DNA from: Treponema sp.
GTDB taxonomy: Bacteria; Spirochaetota; Spirochaetia; Treponematales; Treponemataceae
Assembly (NCBI GenBank): GCA_017645785.1
Contig: JAGCNW010000030.1
Coordinates: 91,045 to 155,044 of the forward strand
Length of the DNA stretch: 64,000 nucleotides
Reading direction: 5' to 3'
In this document: positions 8,127 to 15,355 of the stretch, piece by piece
Layout of the letters: each line of letters starts with the position of its first letter
How positions within the stretch are numbered: the stretch's first letter is position 1
Made by a program: the position numbers and the translations under genes
The notes under the pieces: model-generated
The model's input: only the letters and a program-made list of their open reading frames with translations
Told to the model about the DNA's origin: nothing
Databases searched by the model: none

Positions 8127-9926
8127 TTAATATTGTCGCACCGCAATAAAACTGCCGGCCGCGAGCGCGGTTTCTATGTCCTTGGCAAAGAAGTCAATTT
8201 GGCTCTTTACCCTTGTCAAAAAGTTAAACTCAAGACTCGCATTTGTTCCGTCTGGAAAATGCAGGTAAAGGTACTCGCGGCCGCGAAGTTCGCGCAATAT
8301 TTGCTCGTCAAGCGCGATCGATTTGTCGCGCGCGCTTGAATCTTCACCCTTAGAAAGCAAGTCAGAAAGAGAGCGCAAGGCGGACAATTCCGCGCGCAAA
8401 AAGGCCTCGCAACTCTCAGAGCGGCCGCGGCCATTCTTTTCTAAAGCCAAAGAACGCGGCGGCCATTCTTGCTGCTGGTTAGGATTTCGGTCTTGCAAAA
8501 AGTCAAAGAGGTTCTTCCGCTCAAGCCCAAGGTCCAAGCCGCTTTTTCCCAAATCAAAAAGCTTTTGCGCGCCTTTAAAGTAATCCGCAAAAAGCGCGGC
8601 GTATCCCAAGAGGTTTTTGCTTGTCCAAACAGGCTTTTTGTTTTTGTCCAAGACTTGTTGGCTTCCTGGACCAAAAGCCGCCGCGAAATTTGAGGAAGAA
8701 GAGAGACGGTTGGAATTTGCGCAAAGGGCCTTGCTTTGCGCGCTTTCCAAAGCGTGCGTTCTTCCTGCGCTAAAGGAAAAGTCCAAGCCCAAGACGCAAA
8801 TCGGGACGCTTTGGTCCTTTCTAAGAAGCAAGGCTAAATAAGTCGCGGTAAGGCCTATCGAGCCGAGCGGCGGCGCGATTTTGGGCAGGAGACCCTTTTG
8901 GGCAAGACGGTCCAAAAAATTGTTTTTTTCAAATTGGCTAAAATAAAAGGCGCGTTTTTTAGAAAAGCGGCGGGCTATTTGATTTCTTGAAGTCAAGTCA
9001 AAGAAAAAGAAGGGGCCGGATTCTTGGTCTTTTAGTCCTATGTAAGCCTTTTCGATTGCCCATTGGCTTTCTGTCGCGGCAACCGCGTCGATTGTTATTC
9101 CCGTGGATAGCAGGGCGGGAACGGCAGCGTCCACGGCAAGGATAAAGAAGCGCTCGTTGATAGCGGCGAGCGCGGCGGCCTTTTCGGTCTTGCAAGCAGT
9201 ATCGGTTTTAGTGGCGGCCCCTTTTTGGCCTTGTTGCAAGGCAATGCCTTGCTTGCAATTCCCGCTTGCGAATTTTGTAAGCTCGTCCAGGCTTTCTCCC
9301 GCTCCGCAAACAAGAATCGGTTTTTCAACCGTTCCTTCCAGCGCTTCAAACTGGGCGGAAGAAGCGGACAAGGGCAGGTTCTTAAAAATGTTTTTGCTGT
9401 AAAGGCGGCCAAGCCGGACAAGGGTAAGGCGGTTTTTCCAAAAGACCGCGACGATGTTTTGCGCGCATTCGTAAAAGTTTTTGTAAAAGTCAGGATAGAG
9501 CGACGCGCCCGCGCTTAGGTCTATCCTTATTACGCGGCGGAATTTTTGCTTTGCCTTGCTAAAAAATTCTTCAAGGCCGGCCGGTGTGTTTTTGTCAAGG
9601 GCAAGAAGAGGAGCGGCCAGGTCCTGTCTTTTGATTTCTTGGCTTGCAAAGGAATGGAGAGTCGAGTCCGCCTCAACGCACAAAATTTCCGAGTCCGCCG
9701 CGCGGCATTTTTTTTCCAGTTCCTTAAATCCGTAAAAGAGGCAGGGCGAAAAAGCCAAGACCAAAGTTCCTGGCAAGAGATCTATGTTTTGAACGGCTTG
9801 AAGAATGTTTTTTTGCGGATTGTATTTTGAATAAAGAAAACGATTTTTGTATTGGAGGGTAAAGGTCGCTCCCCCCGATTGTTCGGAAGAAGCGGCCTCT
9901 ATTAAAACAGGCTCGTTTTCAGCCAT
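8127..9926 (-). CDS. DUF115/Maf-type glycosyltransferase-like protein (motility accessory factor family)
   Basis: The 599-residue protein has the two marks of the DUF115 (MptE-like/Maf) family: ILVCGAGESLDEL (about residue 203), a Rossmann-type nucleotide-binding loop, and PPLGSIGLTATYLALLL (about 350) followed by VLGLDFSFSAGRTHA. Family members transfer nonulosonic acids to flagellin in several polar flagellates and are common in treponemes. It starts 5 bases after the parvulin-like gene, with no strong ribosome site, so translation is probably coupled. The neuB-like, DegT and 4,6-dehydratase genes elsewhere in the window could supply its donor sugar. A metabolic pterin-kinase role (MptE) is less likely in a bacterium. 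Confidence 0.8.
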   Translation of the reverse strand: MAENEPVLIEAASSEQSGGATFTLQYKNRFLYSKYNPQKNILQAVQNIDLLPGTLVLAFSPCLFYGFKELEKKCRAADSEILCVEADSTLHSFASQEIKRQDLAAPLLALDKNTPAGLEEFFSKAKQKFRRVIRIDLSAGASLYPDFYKNFYECAQNIVAVFWKNRLTLVRLGRLYSKNIFKNLPLSASSAQFEALEGTVEKPILVCGAGESLDELTKFASGNCKQGIALQQGQKGAATKTDTACKTEKAAALAAINERFFILAVDAAVPALLSTGITIDAVAATESQWAIEKAYIGLKDQESGPFFFFDLTSRNQIARRFSKKRAFYFSQFEKNNFLDRLAQKGLLPKIAPPLGSIGLTATYLALLLRKDQSVPICVLGLDFSFSAGRTHALESAQSKALCANSNRLSSSSNFAAAFGPGSQQVLDKNKKPVWTSKNLLGYAALFADYFKGAQKLFDLGKSGLDLGLERKNLFDFLQDRNPNQQQEWPPRSLALEKNGRGRSESCEAFLRAELSALRSLSDLLSKGEDSSARDKSIALDEQILRELRGREYLYLHFPDGTNASLEFNFLTRVKSQIDFFAKDIETALAAGSFIAVRQY

Positions 9927-9931
9927 GAAGA

Positions 9932-11431
9932 TTACTGCTTTTCACCTGTAAAAACAGACATGAACTCGGCTGAGTTTGACTTGATTTTGGGACTGTTCTG
10001 AATGGCTGAGTTAACTGCCACTGAGTCGGCGTTGGCGATTTCAGGTCCGATAAGGCGGGCTGCGTCTTCGGCGGCTGTTCCGCCTTCTTCGATTCCTGAG
10101 CAGCGCAATACGACTACATTGTCTGTTGAAGAAATCACGAGCGGAGCGGAGATTTCGCCTTGTCCAAGCTTAAATGCCGCCTTAAGGAAGGCTTCGTTTG
10201 TTGAGGCTCCTTTGAGCTCTGCTTTGTCTTCAAGTGTTGACCTTCCGACCAAGCTGTCGTTGTTCCAGTTGAGAGCGAACGAAGGAGTTGTGTCCTTTGT
10301 CACGTCAAACTTTCTGCAAGCTTCGTTGAAGCCGCTTGTGGCTGCCGCGGCGATGAAGTCGTTGGCCTTTGCTGTGTAGTAGTCTTGGACAAAACCTTTT
10401 TCGTTGGCGAAGATATATGTCTTTGCGGCTTGGAAGTCTTCGTCATTTTCAACGTCAAGCTTTACGCTGTCGCCAAGGCATTTGAAAATGGCCCAAGAAG
10501 AAGTCAACTCAACGGGAGCTGAGATTGCGTCTTTGGCGAGGGATGTGATTTCGGAAGCCTTGTCTTTGTCCTTGAAAAGGATTTCGACTTGGTAGGCACG
10601 GTTCTGCGTGATTTTTCCGCTGTCGGAATCGCCGGCTATTTTTGTTGAATATGTTGTGACCGCGTCCTCAAAGGTAATCTCTGAGTTGTTGATTCTCTTG
10701 AGAACGTCTTTGGCTTTTGCCTCGTCGTTCACTGTGATTACGCAAAGGTCATACTTTGTCAACTTGTCGGCGTTCTTTTGCGCAAATGATTTGATTTCTT
10801 GGTCAGGAAGCGTCTTCATGCTAAAGGCCGCGTATTCAAACTCGCGAACTTCGCTTCCCATTTTGCGGATGAATTCCAATTCGGCGGAAGAAGTCTTGAG
10901 ACCGTACAACTTTGTTTCTTTTACAGAAGCGAATGAGCCAAAGAGGTCTTCGTAAGAGCGGCCGGCGTCAAGAGCGTTGACGACTTGCTCTTGGTTTTTG
11001 CGCTTTGTGTCGTCCGAGGCCGCGTTGTAAAGGGCTTGTGAGAATTCTCCGCTTTCGTTGTAAAACTGGTTGATGAGGGCGCGGTCAATCGCGCTGTCTG
11101 TGGCGAACCAGCCGCTCTGGGCGGTCAAGTCGCGGAGGGCCATGGGGCCTACAACTTGGTTGAAGGCTTGGCTAAAGGCCATAGAGTAGAAAAAAGAAGC
11201 GTAGTCGCCGTTAAAGCTGTAGCCCTGCTGTTCCATTCTCTGGACTGCCTGCATAGAGAGAGAGTGGAATTCCGTTCCCTCTTCAAACTTGATGGGAACT
11301 CCGTTGTAGCTGCCATAGGCGGGCAAGCGGTTTTCGCTTACTCCTCCGGCAAGAGCTGGAACCAAAACAAAAATAAAGGCGGCGATAAGCAAGATGATAA
11401 TTCCGCCGATGCTGTAAAGTCCTTTTTTCAT
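9932..11431 (-). CDS. Membrane-anchored SurA/PpiD-like peptidyl-prolyl isomerase
   Basis: The product has 499 residues. An uncleaved signal anchor (residues 8-28, IIILLIAAFIFVLVPALAG) is followed by a SurA-N-like chaperone region (40-200) and one parvulin-like (PPIC) domain around 230-330 (KYDLCVITVNDEAKAKDVLKRI ... ITFEDAVTTYS). A second weak parvulin-like stretch near 400-450 (GQGEISAPLVISSTDNVVVLRC) lacks clear catalytic residues. It should help fold exported proteins at the outer face of the inner membrane. ATG follows AAGGTG. A strong promoter lies directly upstream, partly inside a terminator hairpin. Confidence 0.8.
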   Translation of the reverse strand: MKKGLYSIGGIIILLIAAFIFVLVPALAGGVSENRLPAYGSYNGVPIKFEEGTEFHSLSMQAVQRMEQQGYSFNGDYASFFYSMAFSQAFNQVVGPMALRDLTAQSGWFATDSAIDRALINQFYNESGEFSQALYNAASDDTKRKNQEQVVNALDAGRSYEDLFGSFASVKETKLYGLKTSSAELEFIRKMGSEVREFEYAAFSMKTLPDQEIKSFAQKNADKLTKYDLCVITVNDEAKAKDVLKRINNSEITFEDAVTTYSTKIAGDSDSGKITQNRAYQVEILFKDKDKASEITSLAKDAISAPVELTSSWAIFKCLGDSVKLDVENDEDFQAAKTYIFANEKGFVQDYYTAKANDFIAAAATSGFNEACRKFDVTKDTTPSFALNWNNDSLVGRSTLEDKAELKGASTNEAFLKAAFKLGQGEISAPLVISSTDNVVVLRCSGIEEGGTAAEDAARLIGPEIANADSVAVNSAIQNSPKIKSNSAEFMSVFTGEKQ

Positions 11432-11467
11432 AAAAACACCTTAAATTATATGTAAAATAGTAGAAAT

Positions 11468-11496
11468 ATTATAATAGAAAAAAAGCCCCTCGTCAA
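11468..11496 (-). promoter_or_regulatory. Strong sigma-70 promoter of the parvulin-like gene
   Basis: On the minus strand TTGACG (11496-11491) and TATAAT (11473-11468) are separated by 17 bases. The -35 box lies in the loop and descending arm of the terminator hairpin at 11486-11508, and the T run of that terminator is the spacer. Confidence 0.8.
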
Positions 11497-11508
11497 TAGC
11501 GCGAGGGG
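11478..11508 (-). terminator. Intrinsic terminator for minus-strand transcripts arriving from 12-15 kb
   Basis: A 7-bp stem CCCCTCG/CGAGGGG with a 9-base loop is followed on the minus strand by seven Ts. It would stop transcripts of the acyltransferase and leuB regions before the parvulin gene. An identical hairpin without the T run stands at 13862-13885. Confidence 0.75.
11485..11508 (+). repeat. 24-bp direct repeat, left copy, flanking the acyltransferase island
   Basis: The 24 bases starting GCCCCTCGTCAATAG are identical to those at 13862-13885. They enclose 2.35 kb of AT-rich DNA with acyltransferase genes and fragments. This is the copy that still works as a terminator. Confidence 0.85.
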
Positions 11509-11509
11509 T

Positions 11510-12319
11510 TTGGCGTGCGGCTTATGCATGGCAGAACATACTTTTTTAATATTTTGTCGTCATTATGCATGCAAGAACATTTGCTAAAAAAAGCTGCTTT
11601 TTTGCTTCAGGCACATTTTAATTCTGTTGCGAATTATGCAACTTATAATTGCAAGCATTGTTCAGTGGGCTTCTTTACGCACGAACATAATCGCAGCTTT
11701 TTCCTCGATTTTTTTTACCTTTTCTTTCTGTCACGTCATGGCGTCGGTGGGTATGACTTTCCCTTTGTTTTATGGGGGGCATGAAAACATGTTTCGAAGT
11801 ACAATGTTTTCACAAAGTAATAGCCACCATGCGGGTGTAGATAAAAGCTTATAGCGAAATAAAAATCATTTCTAAGTGCTACAATAAGATTGTTCAGGTC
11901 TATTGCTTTGAGCCAAGGCGTAAAGCGAATGGCAATCATAATGGATTTGTTGCACCATACAAATTGCTTTGCAAATATCATATAGTGTTTGTATTAAAAT
12001 ACCGCAGAAAGACAATTTATGGTTAAAACAAGGGAAGTGCCTTTTCTCGAAGTGGGCTTCCTTTATTTTCGAAAAGGCATTAAACCCGTGTGTCTTGTTT
12101 TCTACGCACTTACGCCACGTATTGCCACTGTCAATATTTCGTAAATGCTATGTTGAACCTTTCTGTTCTGCCGGCTGACAGGTATCTAATTAAGAGATCC
12201 TTCTGCCATGAAATAAATTTAACGTGAAATTTAAATTTTAAACAATCCCTTTTCTTCTTACTGAAGTTGTGTGGCAAGTTGACGATTGTTTGATAATACA
12301 TAAAAAAAGCGTTGTAATG
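11510..12319. other. AT-rich stretch without a supported gene
   Basis: No frame of convincing composition was found here. It contains a near-repeat of TTATGCATG-CA-GAACAT at about 11521 and 11563, and one copy of an 85-base diverged repeat at 12047-12133. An 81-codon minus-strand frame at 11736-11981 has no ribosome site and no recognisable family. The stretch looks like decayed mobile or cassette DNA. Confidence 0.5.
12047..12133 (-). repeat. Diverged ~85-base repeat, copy A
   Basis: This segment resembles 13783-13861: both contain TTTATTTTCGAAA, then a similar stretch ending in CACTGTCA. On the minus strand both keep a related short frame (NAFSKIKEAHFEK here, YALSKINEDRLEK in copy B), so the ancestor may have been coding. 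Confidence 0.5.
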
Positions 12320-13408
12320 TCATGGAGCCGACTCGGAAGAACTTTTAGCGCTGTTAATACTCAAAAAACGCATGCCAATCGGTTCGATATATTTTGAGAA
12401 GAAGAAGGAAACAAAAACAACAATAAATAATGTTAAAACTAAATTTACGCAAATTACAAAATTGTAATTTGCAAAATCTGCAAAAAACAAAAAAAATCCG
12501 CATGAGAAAGTTTCGATTATTGGCCAGTGGATAACATAGGCAGAGTATGCAATTTTTCCTCCAAAGCAAAAGAATTTGCTCCCAAAATATTTCTCAGCAA
12601 AAGAACAGTTCAGAAATCCTAAAAGAAACATCATAATGCCTAAAGCAAAAAAAAATCGAGAAGATTTATTTGTGTCATTTAGATTGCAGCAAGTAAAAAG
12701 AAGATAACCGAATGCTGTGAATATAAAATGAACAGCTTTATGTCTCTCAAATATGATTTTCCAATCTACATTGGTAAATAAATCACAAGTGGCCATGCCG
12801 ATTATAAAATAATTCCAATAATTAGAAAAGAATAAAAAATTAACAAGATAGAATATCCACCTAACTCGGCTTCTTGATAGAAAGTAACAAGCAACTATAA
12901 CATAGATGGTTCCAAGGTATTCATAATTCATCGTCCATAGAGGGCCGATATATGCACTTGAGCCTAATAAGTAAGTTCCAAATAAAGATTCTTTAAAGAA
13001 GAGAAAAATACTAGGAGTGAATTGGTTGAATATACCTAAGAAATTTTCAGAACCTACAATCTTGGCAACTTCAGCATTTTTTAGGATTCCTATTTTCATA
13101 AGAAGAAAAACCAAAAATTCAGCAACAAATATTGTAGGCATAAGCCGGAAATACCTTTTTATGATGTCAAACTTCGCTTGATTATAATCAATAGGCTTTG
13201 TGAAAAACTTAAATGCAATGACAAATCCTGAAATAACAAATAACAAACGCACATAAGAGTTGCCAGAATACAGAAACATTAAGGGGGGGGGGGCTTTTGT
13301 TAACAACGGCAAATTATTCCAAAACGCGCCCTTAAAGTGGCAGAAAAAGATCCCAAGCCAGCCAATTGTTCGTAAGCCTTCAATCGCTTTTATTTTTTTA
13401 TTGTTCAT
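12320..13408 (-). CDS. Acyltransferase family 3 membrane protein, phase-variable by poly-C
   Basis: This is an OafA/NodX-like integral membrane acyltransferase with about ten hydrophobic segments and the conserved start AIEGLRTIGWLGIFFCHF, whose His is the likely catalytic residue. It would acylate a surface sugar using acyl-CoA. Eleven consecutive Cs on the coding strand (13293-13283) encode Ala-Pro-Pro-Pro shortly after the first segment, and the frame is open (ON) with 11. One base more or less would truncate the protein near residue 45. I chose ATG 13408: GGAGGAG ends directly at the GTG at 13420, leaving no room for that start. The gene is AT-rich and lies inside the repeat-bounded island. 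Confidence 0.85.
   Translation of the reverse strand: MNNKKIKAIEGLRTIGWLGIFFCHFKGAFWNNLPLLTKAPPPLMFLYSGNSYVRLLFVISGFVIAFKFFTKPIDYNQAKFDIIKRYFRLMPTIFVAEFLVFLLMKIGILKNAEVAKIVGSENFLGIFNQFTPSIFLFFKESLFGTYLLGSSAYIGPLWTMNYEYLGTIYVIVACYFLSRSRVRWIFYLVNFLFFSNYWNYFIIGMATCDLFTNVDWKIIFERHKAVHFIFTAFGYLLFTCCNLNDTNKSSRFFFALGIMMFLLGFLNCSFAEKYFGSKFFCFGGKIAYSAYVIHWPIIETFSCGFFLFFADFANYNFVICVNLVLTLFIVVFVSFFFSKYIEPIGMRFLSINSAKSSSESAP
13283..13293. repeat. Homopolymer G11/C11 tract inside acyltransferase gene
   Basis: An uninterrupted run of 11 G on the plus strand (C on the coding strand) lies about 115-125 bases into the acyltransferase frame. Tracts of this length are prone to slipped-strand errors, which would switch the gene on and off. 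Confidence 0.9.
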
Positions 13409-13429
13409 TTTATAAGGCACTCCTCCAAT

Positions 13430-13732
13430 TCACTTTATTATAACATTTGAAATCAAAGCAGTTAAGACTTGCTGGTTCAGATCCTTTTTAGAGTGGATCA
13501 TGTCCCAATCAAATTTTAATTGAACCACATTAATATCTTGTTTTTTTATGCCACAGGGAAGCCATGTTTTTTCTATGTAATTTATTGTATAACAACTTAT
13601 AAAGAAAAATGACACCATATGGAATTGGTATATATAAGTTTTGAAAACTCCCACTGAACGCCCCAAAAACAGAAGGATTATGGCAATAGCTTTATAGATA
13701 TCCAACCATCTAATGCGATTAATTGTTTTCAA
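13430..13732 (-). pseudogene. Truncated acyltransferase family 3 fragment
   Basis: About 100 codons resemble the N-terminus of a second, different acyltransferase 3 protein: RIRWLDIYKAIAIILLFLG, then YIYQFHMVSFFFIS. In the family the first helix is normally followed by GH and the second segment reads FHMPLFFFISG. Here the His is Arg and the ISG is ISC, and after about 55 residues the match ends in unrelated sequence. It is probably a dead remnant left by an insertion or deletion next to the intact acyltransferase. Confidence 0.65.
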
Positions 13733-13782
13733 TCAAGCCCGCCTTATTGAGGCATGCAGCGGAAACTCTTTCTTTCTCTAAA

Positions 13783-13861
13783 CGGTCCTCATTTATTTTC
13801 GAAAGGGCGTAGATCCCGCTTGTCCTATCTCCCCGTGCTTCGTTGCACATCGTCACTGTCA
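13783..13861 (-). repeat. Diverged ~85-base repeat, copy B
   Basis: Partner of 12047-12133. On the minus strand it lies in a 50-codon open stretch that ends exactly where the acyltransferase fragment begins. It abuts the right copy of the 24-bp direct repeat. Confidence 0.5.
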
Positions 13862-13885
13862 GCCCCTCGTCAATAGCGCGAGGGG
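13862..13885 (+). repeat. 24-bp direct repeat, right copy
   Basis: Identical to 11485-11508. Here the hairpin is not followed by Ts on the minus strand, so it does not look like a full leuB terminator. The pair looks like a target or recombination duplication at the borders of the acyltransferase island. Confidence 0.85.
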
Positions 13886-13921
13886 CTTGATTTGCGCTCC
13901 GTTTTTATCGGGAACGCGTTA

Positions 13922-15013
13922 CTAGTTTAAGTGTTCAAGGACAAGCGATCCCATTTTCTTTGTGCCGACAAGCTTTCCGGCGGCTTTGACGGCATCGCGG
14001 TCGGCTCCGGCGATGTCGCCTGTTCTCCAGCCTTCGTCCAAGACTTTGGCCACGGCGTTTTCGATCGCCTTGGCTTCTTCTTCCAACTTAAAGTCAAAGC
14101 GGAGGAGCATGGCGGCGCTAAGTATTGTGGCCAAGGGGTTGGCCAAGTCAAGGCCTGCGATGTCGGGGGCGGAACCATGGATCGGCTCGTAAAGGCCAGG
14201 GCCCGTTCCGTCTCCGATGCTGGCCGAGGCCAACATTCCGATTGAACCTGTTACCTGGGCGGCTTCGTCGGTGAGGATGTCGCCGAACATGTTGCTTGTG
14301 GCGATTACGTCAAACTGGCGCGGGTTCTTTACCATTTGCATGGCGGCGTTGTCGATGTACATAAAGTCAAGCGCGATGTCGGAATATTCCTTGTGGACTT
14401 CCTCGGCAACCTTGCGCCACAAGCGGCTTGAGTTGAGTATGTTGGCCTTGTCAACAACAGTCAAATGCTTTTTGCGGTTTTTGGCGAACTCAAAGCCCAT
14501 GCGGACGATGCGCTCGATTTCGGGCCATGTGTATTTTTCGGTGTCCCAAGCGGTCTTTCCGTCAGCGCTTGTTCCGCGCTCTCCAAAGTAAATGCCGCCT
14601 GTAAGCTCGCGGACTACCAAAACGTCGATTCCGTCGCCGGCAATCTCGTCTTTGAGGGGGCAGGCGTCCTTAAGCTGTTTCCACATAACGGCCGGGCGAA
14701 GGTTGGCGAAAACTTTCATTCCGCCGCGCAAGCCGAGCAAGGCTTTTTCCGGGCGGATCTCAGGGGCAACGTCGTCCCATTTGGGGCCGCCGACCGCTCC
14801 CAAAAGGGCCGCGTCGCTGGAAAGCGCTATGTCAAGCTGTTCTTGGGGAAGGGGGTGGCCAAACTTGTCGATGGCTCCGCCGCCCGCGATTACGTTTTTA
14901 TAAGTCCACTTGTGGCCGAACTTTTTGGCCACGGCGTCAAGCACGTTGACCGCTTCTGCAACTACGTCAGGTCCGATTCCGTCTCCGGGAATCAAGGCGA
15001 TGGTCTTTTCCAT
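13922..15013 (-). CDS. leuB: 3-isopropylmalate/3-methylmalate dehydrogenase
   Basis: The 363-residue NAD-dependent decarboxylating dehydrogenase starts KTIALIPGDGIGPDV and carries VVRELTGGIYFGERG and the metal/NAD region TSNMFGDILTDEAAQVTGSIGMLASASIG near residue 240. In leucine synthesis it oxidises 3-isopropylmalate. Next to cimA it is likely also to oxidise 3-methylmalate to 2-oxobutyrate for isoleucine. It has its own consensus promoter and a 37-base leader with GAGG. No leuC or leuD lies in the window. Confidence 0.95.
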   Translation of the reverse strand: MEKTIALIPGDGIGPDVVAEAVNVLDAVAKKFGHKWTYKNVIAGGGAIDKFGHPLPQEQLDIALSSDAALLGAVGGPKWDDVAPEIRPEKALLGLRGGMKVFANLRPAVMWKQLKDACPLKDEIAGDGIDVLVVRELTGGIYFGERGTSADGKTAWDTEKYTWPEIERIVRMGFEFAKNRKKHLTVVDKANILNSSRLWRKVAEEVHKEYSDIALDFMYIDNAAMQMVKNPRQFDVIATSNMFGDILTDEAAQVTGSIGMLASASIGDGTGPGLYEPIHGSAPDIAGLDLANPLATILSAAMLLRFDFKLEEEAKAIENAVAKVLDEGWRTGDIAGADRDAVKAAGKLVGTKKMGSLVLEHLN

Positions 15014-15050
15014 ATGAATACCTCGTGTTTATTTACGCTGAATTTCTTTA

Positions 15051-15079
15051 ATTATACTAAAATCCGCTCGTATTGTCAA
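15051..15079 (-). promoter_or_regulatory. Consensus sigma-70 promoter of leuB
   Basis: On the minus strand TTGACA (15079-15074) and TATAAT (15056-15051) are both perfect matches with a 17-base spacer. The first codon is 37 bases downstream of the -10. Confidence 0.9.
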
Positions 15080-15089
15080 TTCCTGCCCG

Positions 15090-15154
15090 TAATAGTTGTT
15101 TCGAGCGGATCTTCCAACTACGGCGCTCGCATAAGCCGGCTCGCGCCTAGTTGG
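15090..15154 (-). repeat. REP-like palindromic element, copy 1
   Basis: Read on the minus strand, this is a near copy of the element at 40577-40640 downstream of hisS: CCAACTAGGCGCGAGC, a short loop, GCGAGCGCCGTAGTTGG, then GATCCGCTCG. The arms form an imperfect hairpin of about 16 bp. Both copies lie in gaps downstream of genes (here cimA) in the same orientation as the gene. Confidence 0.65.
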
Positions 15155-15355
15155 AGCGTGTTTGCAAGTGGTGTCTAAAGCGGACAAAAGAGGGCGGCGC
15201 GAAGGCGCGGGGCGGCAGGCGGCAACTCTCTGTTTGCGCCGCCGCGCAAGCGGCGGAGTAAAATAGTTACAAGCGCAAACAGCGAGTAGCGACGCTAGCT
15301 AGCGGTGCCAATCTGACGCAGCCGCAACTGGGAGCCGCCAAGTTAGTCCGCGTTT
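15155..15355 (-). other. GC-rich structured gap between cimA and leuB
   Basis: No gene is seen. The main feature is a perfect 10-bp inverted repeat CTGTTTGCGC/GCGCAAACAG (15230-15239 with 15273-15282), which encloses a second perfect hairpin CCGCCGC-GCAA-GCGGCGG (15239-15256). The folded element lies 75-125 bases after the cimA stop and could be a transcript-end structure or a small structured RNA. No T run follows it. Confidence 0.5.

Noticed and set aside
11521-11585. Possible CRISPR-like repeats (TTATGCATG...GAACAT twice)
   Set aside because: Only two imperfect copies, short, with no further units, leader or cas genes.
11736-11981. 81-codon minus-strand frame in the AT-rich gap
   Set aside because: No ribosome site, no promoter, unusual composition and no family; other frames there are equally open.
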